Shown piece after piece: positions 55,077 through 64,000 of a stretch of 64,000 nucleotides of DNA. The notes under the pieces are model-generated. The model saw only the letters and a program-made list of their open reading frames with translations. It had not been told where the DNA came from and ran no database searches. The DNA lies in the NCBI GenBank assembly GCA_947489525.1, contig CANLDW010000001.1, positions 310,001-374,000 on the forward strand, given 5' to 3'. Positions within the stretch are counted from its first letter, which is position 1; every line of letters begins with the position of its first letter. Position numbers and translations under genes: made by a program. The stretch comes from an uncultured Psychrobacter sp. GTDB lineage: Bacteria; Pseudomonadota; Gammaproteobacteria; Pseudomonadales; Moraxellaceae.

Positions 55077-56159
55077 CTATAGTAACGCAAGTTTGTGCAT
55101 CAGCTTATCATAAGCATATTTATCTTGCACATTTTGTCCGAGGGCAACTTTGATCTCGTTTAAACTATCTACCAATGCTTCTATTGCGTTATCGGACGGT
55201 GGGTTACTAGCTATTGCGGCAGACATTTTGACATCGGGTTGACGCGTATCCAATCCTAGGCAGATTCGGCGCATATCAACTAGCATAAGCTCAGTTAAGG
55301 TGATAAACGCGCTGATATCGAGCTGATCTTGCCAGTAGTCACTAGCGGCAACACTGCTACGCGCACCGCTACGTAGCGCTTGCCATGTGGTTAGCCACAA
55401 GGACCGTTTGCTGTACCATGGAGTCGTAGCAAGTGCTGTCGCAGCAAGCGGCGCACCGTTTGCTAAGCGCAGCAGCTGCTCAATGTCGTCCTTGCTTATG
55501 ACGTCGTTTAACGTCGCATTCAATGTATCGGTCACATAGGTTTGAGCTAACATATGCTCAATGGTCTGTAGCGGTAATTGCTGCACGCGGCTCTTTATAG
55601 TTGGTAGCAGCAGCGCTGGTACGTCGCTTAGCAAAAATAGATGTACCTGAGCTTGAGGCTCTTCTAGGGTTTTTAGCAGCGCGTTTGCCGCTGCAATAGT
55701 CATCTGTTCGGCATAATCCAAGACGCAAATACGCATGCCCTGCCCGCCTTGATAAATAAAAGGCTGTAATGCGCGTATATCATCAATTTTTATCTTACGC
55801 GTGGTATTGGTTTTGCTTTTCTTACTACTCTCAGGTATTCGATTGGCTTCACTAATTGGCATACTATCGATGGGTAGCACTTGTAAACTTGGATGCGTGC
55901 CAGAGCGCAGCCACTGACAGCTCTCGCAGCTACCGCACGCACCTGTCGGCTGCTGATCGCGCAGACGACACAACAGCCAAGCCACTAGACGCCAAATAAA
56001 AGCGCGCTTACCTATCCCTGTCATACCTGCTGCAAGTAGAGCATGCGGCAATGTCTGAGTTTGTTGTACCCGCTGCGTCAACCGAGTCCATAACGGCTCT
56101 TGCCACGGTAGCAAAGGTGCAAAGTAAACATCATCAGTCAAATACGTCGCGTCTATCAT
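55077..56159 (-). CDS. holB: DNA polymerase III delta' subunit
   Basis: A 360-residue clamp-loader subunit. TGIGKRAFIWRL is a degenerate P-loop, CGSCESCQWLRSGTHP the zinc-binding Cys cluster, and ANALLKTLEEPQAQVHLFLL the sensor-region motif. Delta' does not hydrolyse ATP. It starts 61 bp before pilZ in the same direction. Confidence 0.92.
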   Translation of the reverse strand: MIDATYLTDDVYFAPLLPWQEPLWTRLTQRVQQTQTLPHALLAAGMTGIGKRAFIWRLVAWLLCRLRDQQPTGACGSCESCQWLRSGTHPSLQVLPIDSMPISEANRIPESSKKSKTNTTRKIKIDDIRALQPFIYQGGQGMRICVLDYAEQMTIAAANALLKTLEEPQAQVHLFLLSDVPALLLPTIKSRVQQLPLQTIEHMLAQTYVTDTLNATLNDVISKDDIEQLLRLANGAPLAATALATTPWYSKRSLWLTTWQALRSGARSSVAASDYWQDQLDISAFITLTELMLVDMRRICLGLDTRQPDVKMSAAIASNPPSDNAIEALVDSLNEIKVALGQNVQDKYAYDKLMHKLALL

Positions 56160-56294
56160 TTTTTACTCATAGGGTTATACCTACTGGTTAAATACTTAAT
56201 CTACTCTAGTGGATCGACTACTTTTAAGGCGTATGCTCGGATATTTACTCAAAATAGACTTTAAATTGCTTAGGCTATTTCGCTTGCAGCGCTA

Positions 56295-57161
56295 CTATTT
56301 TGGCGCACTACCCTGAAACGCCTCAAGGCTCAGAGCATTTAAGCGATCTAAATCCTCCTGCGTATCCACGCCCGCAGGCAGGTGACACGCTGCTGTAGCA
56401 ATAGCGATAGCGCCGCCGTTTTCTAGGACGCGTAGCTGCTCTAAACTCTCTAACTGCTCAAGAGGGGTCTGCGGCCAGTGTACGAACTGCTGCAATAAGC
56501 TAACGCGATAAGCGTACAAGCCTAAATGTCGATACGCATTCTTGGGTGCAGACTCTGTGTTGTCTTGACTGTTTTGGCTATCTTGATTGTCTGATGAATG
56601 AGTAGCGCTCGGTATGAGGTTGTGCTCGCTGAGTGCTTTATCACGGTCACAAGGAATAGGCGCCCGGCTAAAGTATAGAGCGCGCTGCTGGGTGCCATGT
56701 GTTCGGCTGACTACTTTGACAACTGAAGGACGCTCAAAGGTATGATAATCGTCGATAGGCTCACATAAAGTTGCCATGACACTCACACTATCTTGCACGA
56801 GCAGATTCTTTACTTGTTCAAGTAGTAGCGGCGGTACTAAAGGCTCATCGCCTTGCATGTTAATGACGATATCATGAGTAGCCCAGCCTTTAATAGCGGC
56901 CACCTCAGCCAAACGATCCGTACCAGAAACGTGGCTGCTTTGGGTCATAACCACTTCAAAACCGGCATCCATACAGATGCGCGCAATCTGCTCGTTATCG
57001 GTCGCGATACACATATCATCAGCAAAATGAGCGGATCTCGCCTTTTCGGCCACCCACAAGATCATTGGTCTACCATGAATGTGTAGTAATGGCTTGCCGG
57101 GTAAACGCGTACTGTTAAAGCGCGCTGGAATCACAATATGGGTTTTAGCAGGTATTGGCAT
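56295..57161 (-). CDS. kdsB: 3-deoxy-manno-octulosonate cytidylyltransferase with loop insert
   Basis: A 288-residue enzyme that activates Kdo with CTP for lipopolysaccharide synthesis. [35 protein letters not shown] and [12 protein letters not shown] are conserved. An Asn/Gln/Asp/Ser-rich insert of about 25 residues (181-207) sits before [10 protein letters not shown], making it longer than the usual 250. AGGAA precedes the ATG. lpxK ends 14 bp upstream. Confidence 0.95.
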   Translation of the reverse strand: MPIPAKTHIVIPARFNSTRLPGKPLLHIHGRPMILWVAEKARSAHFADDMCIATDNEQIARICMDAGFEVVMTQSSHVSGTDRLAEVAAIKGWATHDIVINMQGDEPLVPPLLLEQVKNLLVQDSVSVMATLCEPIDDYHTFERPSVVKVVSRTHGTQQRALYFSRAPIPCDRDKALSEHNLIPSATHSSDNQDSQNSQDNTESAPKNAYRHLGLYAYRVSLLQQFVHWPQTPLEQLESLEQLRVLENGGAIAIATAACHLPAGVDTQEDLDRLNALSLEAFQGSAPK

Positions 57162-57175
57162 TATTTATTCCTATA

Positions 57176-58294
57176 CTAAACATCTTCGGCGTTGGGCATG
57201 CAGCCTTGTATATCATAGCGCTGTAGTTGCTGTTGTAATCGCTCATAACAGGTATCAGACAGTACTGCTGTGACCGGTAATACCCAGACTCTACTGACAA
57301 GCTCTTGATACGGTTCACTCAGCGTACTTGCAGCAAGAGCCTGATTTACCAATGCTCGAATCTTTACGGCATCTTTGGTCGTCATGATAATAGGATATTC
57401 AGTGTAATCCAATAATTCACTAAGGCTAAAGTTGTAATGATCAGGATAAGGGTGAACAATGAGAGTATAGCCAAGCATCTCAAGTGTCGTAAAAAAGCGC
57501 TTTGGATACCCAATGCCGCTTAGTGCGTGTACGGTAGTGCCTATAGAGGGCGCTGAGCGACACGCAAACTCTTGCCATAACGGTACCAGCTTATCAGGCT
57601 GTAACTGCATTACTAACTGTGTATCACTGTGCTGATTACTTTTGTCATTTGTAGCGCGCGGCTCAAGAGATAGAGGCGTCTGTGGCGCTTCGTGATAGAT
57701 GACATCGACATCCTGCAGACGCGATAAGGGTTCACGCAAGAACCCTGTTGGCAGGAGTTGCTGATTGCCAAATCCGCGCGCGCTATCAACTACAACCCAT
57801 TCGATATCACGTTGCAATGCATAATGCTGTAAGCCATCATCTGCGACAATGATCTGTATGCTTGGATACGCTTCAAGCAACGTTATAATCGCCTGTTTGC
57901 GATCAGGGCAAACTGCCATGGGCACCCTTGTCGTTGCCACAATAAGACAAGGCTCATCACCAACTACACTTGGCAAACTATCCTTACGCACTAGCGCTGG
58001 CATCATACGTTCATCACCGCCATATCCACGGCTGATCACCCCAACGCTTATACCTTGGCGCATAAGATACTGAACTAAAGTGATAATTAGAGGGGTTTTA
58101 CCACTACCGCCTATTGTGATATTACCTATGATCATGACAGGAACGGGGGCACGATAGCTGGTTTTTATGCCCGTTTTATAAGCATAACGGCGTAGGGCGC
58201 TAATCAGTCCGTACAGCCAGCTTATCGGTAGTAATAACCACAACCAAACCGCTTTACGTTGCCATGCTTGAGTAATAGCCGTCTCAAGGCTCAT
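57176..58294 (-). CDS. lpxK: Tetraacyldisaccharide 4'-kinase
   Basis: A 372-residue membrane-bound kinase that phosphorylates the lipid A precursor. The P-loop is NITIGGSGKTPLII, preceded by an N-terminal membrane helix (AVWLWLLLPISWLYGLISAL); DDGLQHYALQRD and FLREPLSRL are family motifs. It lies between msbA (46 bp) and kdsB (14 bp) on one strand. Confidence 0.95.
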   Translation of the reverse strand: MSLETAITQAWQRKAVWLWLLLPISWLYGLISALRRYAYKTGIKTSYRAPVPVMIIGNITIGGSGKTPLIITLVQYLMRQGISVGVISRGYGGDERMMPALVRKDSLPSVVGDEPCLIVATTRVPMAVCPDRKQAIITLLEAYPSIQIIVADDGLQHYALQRDIEWVVVDSARGFGNQQLLPTGFLREPLSRLQDVDVIYHEAPQTPLSLEPRATNDKSNQHSDTQLVMQLQPDKLVPLWQEFACRSAPSIGTTVHALSGIGYPKRFFTTLEMLGYTLIVHPYPDHYNFSLSELLDYTEYPIIMTTKDAVKIRALVNQALAASTLSEPYQELVSRVWVLPVTAVLSDTCYERLQQQLQRYDIQGCMPNAEDV

Positions 58295-58340
58295 GGCGCT
58301 ACCTCGTTGCGTTCACTAGATGTCATACTGGGCCCTTACA

Positions 58341-60173
58341 TCACTCAAAGTCGCGCTCATACATTTGCGCGTAGTGGCCTTGATTTTGCATCAATTCGTC
58401 ATGCGTACCTATCTCTACGATCTGACCCCGATCCATCACGGCGATCCGATCTGCAGACTCGATAGTCGTCAATCTATGAGCGATAACTAGCGTGGTACGA
58501 TCTTTCATAACATTATCAAGTGCTTGTTGTATGTAGTATTCAGATTCGTTGTCCAGTGCACTTGTGGCCTCATCGAGTATCAAAATAGGCGCATTCTTTA
58601 ACAAAGCGCGAGCAATAGATAGACGCTGACGCTGACCACCAGATAACTGCAAGCCCTCAGCACCTATCTCACTCTCGTACCCGTTTGGCAAATTCATAAT
58701 AAAATCGTGGGCAAAGGCATCTTTTGCCGCTTGCTCAACATCAGCTTGTGACTTATCTGCAAGGCTACCGTAGGCTATATTGTTAAACACAGTCGTATTA
58801 AACAGCACGACTTGCTGATCGACCATAGCAATTTGCCCGCGTAAGCTCTCAAGCTTGATATCTGCAATCGGTAAGCCATCAATCGTGATTTGACCTGAGG
58901 ATGGAATGAGCGTACGCGTCAATAGATTCACTAAGGATGATTTGCCAGCACCACTACGCCCCACTAGTGCAATAGTTTCACCGGCGCGTATATCTAGACT
59001 AAAACCTTGTAGCGCTACTGTCGAATCCGGATACACGAGCCCGACATTATCAAGTTTAATATTGCCTGACAACTCTGGAGCCACACTACCTGTGTCTTCT
59101 TCCTCTTGCTCATCGAGTAACGCAAATATAGACTCACCTGCCGCAATACCTTTTTGTAGTTTTTGATTAACATCGGTCAGTGAGCGCACCGGTTTACTCA
59201 GTAGACCTGCTGCAGCAATATAAGAGATAAACTCACCTGCTGAGATATCATCAATAACAGCAGGTCGTAGTGCCAGCCAAACCACGGTTGCCATCGCTAT
59301 TGCCATCAATAACTGCACAGCAGGGGTATTAATGCTATTAGTAACCACAATCTTCATACCCTGACGCAAGTTCTTCTTAGACGTTTTATCAAAACGTTTG
59401 GACTCGTAGGCTTGGCCGCCATAGTTTTTGACCACTTGGTAGCCAGTGATGACTTCATTAGTGATGTGACTAACATCTCCCATCGTCTGCTGGATACCTT
59501 TTGAGAGCTTAAGGTAGCGTCTTGAGGCAATGCGAATTAACCAGAGTATCGGTGGTAGTACCAAAAACAGTATGAAAGTCAGACGCCAATTACTGTAAAA
59601 CAAGAATCCAAGTAAGGCGACAACAGTCAACCCATCACGTAGCACCGTCTTTAATGAATCGGTACTGGCGGCTGTGACCTGCTCGACATCGAAGATAAGC
59701 TTTGATGAGATGGTGCCTGCAGGGTGAACTAAATAAAAGGAGCTTGGCAAACGTAGCAGTTTATTAAATACAGCAACTCGTAGTTCATATACTAAGTTAC
59801 GTGAAACCAAAGCAGTATAATAATTACCCAAAAAGCTACCGACACCGCGCACAAAAAACAATAAAACGATAATAAAGGGGAATAAATTTTGTTTGGCTTG
59901 ATCATTATTATTTATGGCATTGGTGATGTATTGCAGCAGTTTTGCGATCCAAATCTCCGTACCTGCATTGATTGCAAAACCTAAAACCGTCAGCAGTAGC
60001 GCCCACCAATAGGGTTTTAGGTAGCCCAATAAGCGCAGCAGCGTCTTGTACTTGGGCACAGGATAAGGCTGGTTTTGCGGGGTCTTTTTTAAAGTGCGCT
60101 GTTTGGGAGCGCCTAATTTTTTATTAACAGGTGCCTTTAAAGAAGACTTTGTAGAGTCATACCCTTGGCTCAT
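58341..60173 (-). CDS. msbA: Lipid A export ATP-binding/permease protein MsbA
   Basis: A 610-residue half-transporter that flips lipid A-core across the inner membrane. Six membrane helices in the first 340 residues, then the ABC domain: Walker A LVGRSGAGKSSL, signature LSGGQRQRLSIARAL, Walker B PILILDEATSALD. An extra 45-residue Lys-rich N-terminal stretch precedes helix 1. GAGG precedes the ATG. Its place beside lpxK supports MsbA over other half-transporters. Confidence 0.93.
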   Translation of the reverse strand: MSQGYDSTKSSLKAPVNKKLGAPKQRTLKKTPQNQPYPVPKYKTLLRLLGYLKPYWWALLLTVLGFAINAGTEIWIAKLLQYITNAINNNDQAKQNLFPFIIVLLFFVRGVGSFLGNYYTALVSRNLVYELRVAVFNKLLRLPSSFYLVHPAGTISSKLIFDVEQVTAASTDSLKTVLRDGLTVVALLGFLFYSNWRLTFILFLVLPPILWLIRIASRRYLKLSKGIQQTMGDVSHITNEVITGYQVVKNYGGQAYESKRFDKTSKKNLRQGMKIVVTNSINTPAVQLLMAIAMATVVWLALRPAVIDDISAGEFISYIAAAGLLSKPVRSLTDVNQKLQKGIAAGESIFALLDEQEEEDTGSVAPELSGNIKLDNVGLVYPDSTVALQGFSLDIRAGETIALVGRSGAGKSSLVNLLTRTLIPSSGQITIDGLPIADIKLESLRGQIAMVDQQVVLFNTTVFNNIAYGSLADKSQADVEQAAKDAFAHDFIMNLPNGYESEIGAEGLQLSGGQRQRLSIARALLKNAPILILDEATSALDNESEYYIQQALDNVMKDRTTLVIAHRLTTIESADRIAVMDRGQIVEIGTHDELMQNQGHYAQMYERDFE

Positions 60174-60273
60174 AAAAGCCTCAATTTAAATAATTGCGTG
60201 AATTTGTAGTACGGCTACTGAGGTTATAATACGGTAGTGAAGAGAGCACTTATCCTCAGTATAGACTTATCTG

Positions 60274-60708
60274 TTATTGACTGGGTAAAGACTGACCTAA
60301 AGGCACAACGGTGCTAATGTTAAGGTTTAAAAAACCCAGTTTACCCGCCACATCCATTACCCGTACCACTGCTTGATGCGTCGCGTTCGCATCAGCGGCA
60401 ATAACAAATAACATCTCGCGATTGCCGCCTGCTTCTTGCTGTAACATATTAATTAGCTCAGCCTCGCTATTGCTCGCTAAACTAATACCATTGACTAAGT
60501 AGCTACCGTCCTCTTGCACAGCGACTTCAATTGTCGAGCTTTGCTCAGCAAGCGCAACGCCCTCGGCCTCAGGCAAAATAATATTGATACGGCTAAAGTG
60601 ATTAAATGAAGTGGCGAGTAGCAAAAAAACGATCAAAAACAATAAGCAATCAATCATAGGTGTTAGATTGATCTCAAGCGGTTCCACGGTTGGTTTTCTA
60701 AAGCGCAT
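60274..60708 (-). CDS. exbD: ExbD/TolR family biopolymer transport protein
   Basis: A 144-residue protein with a short cytosolic start (FRKPTVEPLEINLTPMIDCL), one membrane helix bearing the proton-conducting Asp in PMIDCLLFLIVFLLLATSF, and a periplasmic domain. It works with ExbB to energise TonB-type or similar systems. No tonB is next to it; exbB-exbD upstream of msbA/lpxK is seen in related genomes. Confidence 0.92.
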   Translation of the reverse strand: MRFRKPTVEPLEINLTPMIDCLLFLIVFLLLATSFNHFSRINIILPEAEGVALAEQSSTIEVAVQEDGSYLVNGISLASNSEAELINMLQQEAGGNREMLFVIAADANATHQAVVRVMDVAGKLGFLNLNISTVVPLGQSLPSQ

Positions 60709-60746
60709 AACGGTCTCTTTTACTATTAAGGTTATGACTGACCCAA

Positions 60747-61475
60747 CTAGGTTGTCGCCGCATTGGTATTTAATCCTAGCGTCTTACCTATTGCATTTGA
60801 TGCAAGATCCTGATCCAGCATACTATCATGAGTATTGGTTACCGTCATGGCGGGTAGATCGTCCAGTAAATTATAGTCGTATAGCTCTTGAACCATAAGA
60901 CCCGCTTGCGTCTCAAACTGAGCGTTGATATCGATTATTCGGCGCTGAAAATAACGATAAGCGACCAGCGCTGGTATAGCAACAATCATCCCAGCAGCAG
61001 TAGTAATCAGTGCTTGTGATACGCCAGCTGCTAGAAGCGTAGGGTCTTGCATTGCACCATCAGTAATCGCCAAAAATGATGAGATGATACCAAGGACTGT
61101 GCCAAGCAGACCAAGGAGCGGAGCAATAGCGCCTATCGTCCCTAACATATTAATGTTTTTTTCTAACTGATGTATCTGTACGCTAGCGCGATTTTGCATG
61201 TGCATCGTCATCGATTCTAGACCGTACTGACGATAGAGCAAACCTGTTGCGAGTATATCGCCAAGCGCGGTTTTTTCTTTGACATTCATGAGCTGCGTAC
61301 GACCAATATCACCGTTTTCGCGCAATCTACTGATCAGCTGTTCACGTAACCGATTAGGTACGATTTTGCTAAATTGCAAGGTGTGACTGCGCTCAATAAT
61401 AATAACCAGCGCAAGGATTGAACACAATACAATAGGCGTCATTAACCAACCGCCCGCTTTTACCAACTCCCACAT
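60747..61475 (-). CDS. exbB: ExbB/TolQ/MotA family proton channel
   Basis: A 242-residue membrane protein with three helices: one near 10-30 (PIVLCSILALVIIIERS) and two in the second half (LGTIGAIAPLLGLLGTVLGIISSF, ALITTAAGMIVAIPALVAYRYF), the typical family motifs. AGAGAG precedes the ATG. First gene of exbB-exbD, 212 bp downstream of parB. Confidence 0.93.
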   Translation of the reverse strand: MWELVKAGGWLMTPIVLCSILALVIIIERSHTLQFSKIVPNRLREQLISRLRENGDIGRTQLMNVKEKTALGDILATGLLYRQYGLESMTMHMQNRASVQIHQLEKNINMLGTIGAIAPLLGLLGTVLGIISSFLAITDGAMQDPTLLAAGVSQALITTAAGMIVAIPALVAYRYFQRRIIDINAQFETQAGLMVQELYDYNLLDDLPAMTVTNTHDSMLDQDLASNAIGKTLGLNTNAATT

Positions 61476-61687
61476 GTTTACTCTCTTATAGTTGTCATGA
61501 AAATAAGACCATTAACGCTGATTATTAGGATCTTTTGCATCGTTCACTCAAGAACTGATAGCAATAAGCCTTATAATTTGCGTCTACTCCTCAATCACTG
61601 ACAGCATTAGCTATCATAAGCAGCGCTTAATGCTAAACGCCACTTGCTACATGACTTCAATAAAATATAACATCAACAACGTAAATC

Positions 61688-62881
61688 TTAGCTTTGGGCA
61701 TCCAAGAACTTGACTAGCGCAGCAAACTCGTCTTGGTTATGGAAGAATATCTCTACACTACCTTTGCCATCTTTTTTTTGTTTAAGTTTAACCTCGGCAC
61801 CTAGGGCATCGGTTAAACGCTGCTTTAAACGCTCAGCCTCATGATACTGGCTCTGCTGCGCTTTATCTGCTTTCGTTACAGGCTGCAAGATAGATTTTAC
61901 TAACTTTTCGGTATCACGAACCGTTAAATTACCATCGATAATTTTTTGGGCGATGATCGGCTGCTGCTCAGAGGATAACGCTAACAAGGTACGCGCATGT
62001 CCCATATCTAGAGCACTGCTTGAGAGGTGATCTTTTACGGTGTCATGCAGCTGATTGAGTCTGAGTAAGTTTGAGACTGTAGTACGTGCTTTGCCAACGA
62101 TGTCAGCAATCATAGCATGGCTCATCCCAAACTCAGTATGAAAGCGCTGTAGAGCGGCGGCTTGCTCAATCACGGATAGATCTTCGCGCTGAATATTCTC
62201 AATTAGTGCCAGTGCAATCGCCAGCTCATCAGATAAGGCGCGCTCGATAGCGGGTATCAGCGTCTTACCTGCCATTTTTGCCGCACGCCAGCGCCGTTCA
62301 CCTGCAATAATCTCATGAGTGACACCATCAGCACTTTTATCTTCGTTTGCCAGTAGAGGACGGATGACGATAGGCTGCATAACGCCGTGCTGCTCAATAG
62401 ATGACGCCAACTCAGTCAAAGCCGTCTCGCTCATATCGCGCCTTGGCTGATACTTCCCTGCTTGTAGTCGTATCACTTCTATCTGTACTAAGCTGATTTG
62501 ATCCTCTGCGCTACTACTATCAGTACTGCTACGCGCTTTAGGCGTTGTACGTCCAGCTCGCGGCGCACGTTTACCACTAGCGTCTTGATCCTTAAAATTG
62601 GAATTGGAATTGGAATTGGTATCGGCATTCTGCTGCTTATTGTTTACCTCTTTACTAAACGCGGTTGTCACGTCTGTATCTTGAGCGGCAGATTTGGCCT
62701 TAGAGTTAACGTGAGTATCTGAGGTAGATGGCTTGGCTGTCGCTATGTCGCTAAAGGATGCACTACGGCTCACCGCGCTATCGTCTTGGAGGGCTGAGGC
62801 GGTAATTTCCTTCTCTTTTTTGATTGATCCCAACAGAGCGTCTAACCCTCGGTTGGCAGCCAATCCTCGCTTTTTCGCCAT
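61688..62881 (-). CDS. parB: Chromosome partitioning protein ParB with repeat-rich linker
   Basis: A 397-residue ParB. The N-terminus MAKKRGLAANRGLDALLG is the ParA-contact start. Residues 30-127 are a low-complexity linker with an Asn-Ser run. The ParB/CTP-binding domain starts near 128 (LVQIEVIRLQAGKYQPRRD) with IIAGERRWRAAK, then the helix-turn-helix (LSVIEQAAALQRFHTEFGMS). AGGATAGG precedes the ATG. A normal ParB is about 290 residues. No parS (TGTTTCACGTGAAACA) was found in the window by eye. Confidence 0.95.
   Translation of the reverse strand: MAKKRGLAANRGLDALLGSIKKEKEITASALQDDSAVSRSASFSDIATAKPSTSDTHVNSKAKSAAQDTDVTTAFSKEVNNKQQNADTNSNSNSNFKDQDASGKRAPRAGRTTPKARSSTDSSSAEDQISLVQIEVIRLQAGKYQPRRDMSETALTELASSIEQHGVMQPIVIRPLLANEDKSADGVTHEIIAGERRWRAAKMAGKTLIPAIERALSDELAIALALIENIQREDLSVIEQAAALQRFHTEFGMSHAMIADIVGKARTTVSNLLRLNQLHDTVKDHLSSSALDMGHARTLLALSSEQQPIIAQKIIDGNLTVRDTEKLVKSILQPVTKADKAQQSQYHEAERLKQRLTDALGAEVKLKQKKDGKGSVEIFFHNQDEFAALVKFLDAQS
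62597..62620. repeat. 6-bp tandem repeat inside parB (Asn-Ser run)
   Basis: ATTGGA is repeated about 3.8 times on the plus strand (62597-62620). In parB it encodes Asn-Ser pairs. Unit changes keep the frame. Confidence 0.8.
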
Positions 62882-63037
62882 GATTACCTATCCTCTAACT
62901 CTAAAATAACTGTCATATGGTTATCAATAAATACGCGCTTATATCAGCTGCATTTAGTGAGTGCCAAGATTAACACATGCGCCATCTAATAATGGATTAA
63001 TTGATAACTTGTTTGACCTACCTTTATACAGACATAC

Positions 63038-63805
63038 TTATTGACTTTGTTTTATAACCTCAGCCGCCAGCTTCTTATAAGCACGCGCGCCCTTAGACCA
63101 CCGCTCATACGCTAGTACAGGCATACCGTGCGCTGGTGCCTCAGCCAACCGGATATTTCTAGGAATGTGGGTGCGATACATAAGCGTTCCAAAGTGAGCG
63201 TCCAACTCTGCTGACACGTCGTTAGCTAGCGTATTGCGCGCATCAAAAAGCGTTCTAACCACACCGCGAATGTGCAGCTTAGGGTTCAATTCTGTCAAGC
63301 GCTCAATAGTTTGTGACAGATCAGCAAGTCCCTCGAGCGCGTAGTATTCGCATTGCATCGGAATGATAACCCCGTCGGTAGCTACTAAAGCATTAATGGT
63401 CAACAAGTTTAAACTCGGCGCACAGTCCATGATGATATAATCATACGGGTTTTGTTGTCCAGCGACCAGATCACTTACAGCCGTCTTTAACAGCTCGTGA
63501 CTGTTAGTTTGACTCATCAGAGTAATATCCATGCCAGCAAGTTCACGGTTCGCTGCTACTACATCAAAGCCTGCTGGACTCTGTACGATCGCTTCTTGCA
63601 AGGATACGCCATCCAAAAAAACATCTGCAATCGTAATATCCAAACTGTTTTTATCAAGACCTGTGCCCGTGGTCGCGTTGCCTTGTGGATCTAGGTCAAT
63701 CAGCAATACGCGTTTGCGCTTAGCGGCCAAACTCGCGGTCAAGTTTACCGCTGTCGTCGTTTTACCGACCCCGCCTTTTTGATTCGCAATTGCTATGATT
63801 TCCAT
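63038..63805 (-). CDS. parA: Chromosome partitioning ATPase ParA (Soj)
   Basis: A 255-residue Walker-type ATPase that moves ParB-bound origins. IAIANQKGGVGKTTTAVNLTASL is the deviant Walker A, LIDLDPQGNATTGTG follows, and YIIMDCAPSLNLLTINAL is Walker B-like. The ATG at 63805 matches the family start; a TTG at 63817 is in frame. The gap to parB is 156 bp. From 63818 to the window end I see AT-rich DNA, no gene, no DnaA box and no parS. Confidence 0.96.
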   Translation of the reverse strand: MEIIAIANQKGGVGKTTTAVNLTASLAAKRKRVLLIDLDPQGNATTGTGLDKNSLDITIADVFLDGVSLQEAIVQSPAGFDVVAANRELAGMDITLMSQTNSHELLKTAVSDLVAGQQNPYDYIIMDCAPSLNLLTINALVATDGVIIPMQCEYYALEGLADLSQTIERLTELNPKLHIRGVVRTLFDARNTLANDVSAELDAHFGTLMYRTHIPRNIRLAEAPAHGMPVLAYERWSKGARAYKKLAAEVIKQSQ

Positions 63806-64000
63806 ACACTCACTCAATTTGTTTGATGTAACGCAGCCTTCGTTTATAGGTATAGGCTCATCTTTTATACAACCGTATCTTTAAAACGCAATGCTTTTAT
63901 ACAATATACAATAATATTTTCGTTTGCTGCACCGAGTAATCAGTACCAAGTAAGCTGTTTTACCATTTATTGTAGTAACTCATCTTAGGTTGCTATAGCT

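Noticed and set aside
62498-62722. Plus-strand frame with (IG)n repeat antisense to parB
   Set aside because: Mirror image of the Asn-Ser repeat in a well-supported gene; no start signals.
63818-64000. Possible oriC or parS upstream of parA
   Set aside because: No DnaA box (TTATNCACA) or TGTTTCACGTGAAACA could be found by eye; only AT-rich DNA.

Overview
The window looks like core chromosome of a Psychrobacter-type organism (Moraxellaceae, Gammaproteobacteria). This is inferred from three things: moderate GC with AT-rich intergenic DNA; gene neighbourhoods typical of Moraxellaceae and Pseudomonas (holB-pilZ; exbB-exbD-msbA-lpxK-kdsB; scattered type II secretion genes); and osmoprotectant transporters (a BCCT carrier and a fused betaine ABC system). 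I see no rRNA or tRNA, no CRISPR array, no phage and no intact transposase. About fifty protein genes are supported.

Layout. 1-7 kb: two murein lytic transglycosylases (a shortened MltF and a very long MltD with seven LysM repeats), a small periplasmic protein and a CNNM/CBS membrane protein. 6.8-13.1 kb: yajC-secD-secF, a DinF-type MATE exporter and azlCD. 13.2-16.5 kb: pyrD-cvpA-purF on the minus strand. 16.6-24.1 kb (minus): a membrane protein, gspL-gspM, sixA, gpsA, a nitroreductase, zapE and an alpha/beta hydrolase. 24.5-26.8 kb: a lipoprotein and xseA-xseB. 26.8-32.8 kb (minus): pncB, a two-gene betaine ABC transporter and an aldehyde dehydrogenase. 33.1-35.8 kb (plus): lipB, ppa and two small membrane proteins. 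35.8-41.3 kb (minus): dusB, a BCCT transporter, a 320-bp MITE-like element, a HIT protein and an unknown membrane protein. 41.5-45.9 kb (plus): an unknown protein, ilvD and a CPA1 antiporter. 46-50.8 kb (minus): a serine hydrolase, a DUF442 phosphatase, a MaoC-like hydratase and a FabG-like reductase, facing a thiolase and ppk2 (51.6-54.6 kb, plus) across a 795-bp intergenic region. 54.7-63.8 kb (all minus): pilZ, holB, kdsB, lpxK, msbA, exbD, exbB, parB and parA.

How the genes fit together. The clearest themes are envelope building and turnover (MltF, MltD, KdsB, LpxK, MsbA, Sec, GspLM), osmotic and ion balance (betaine ABC, BCCT, CPA1 antiporter) and acyl-CoA/acyl-ACP chemistry (thiolase, FabG-like reductase, MaoC). 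No dedicated defence or biosynthetic island is visible. The unusual content lies at smaller scale: low-complexity tails or inserts in otherwise conserved proteins (thiolase, GpsA, SecF, ParB, KdsB, the betaine ATPase), several short tandem repeats in promoter regions (periods 8, 11, 15 and 20 bp), a hairpin abutting the dusB start codon, and a MITE-like element with a solo end elsewhere. Functions are assigned from motifs and family knowledge only; no search was run.
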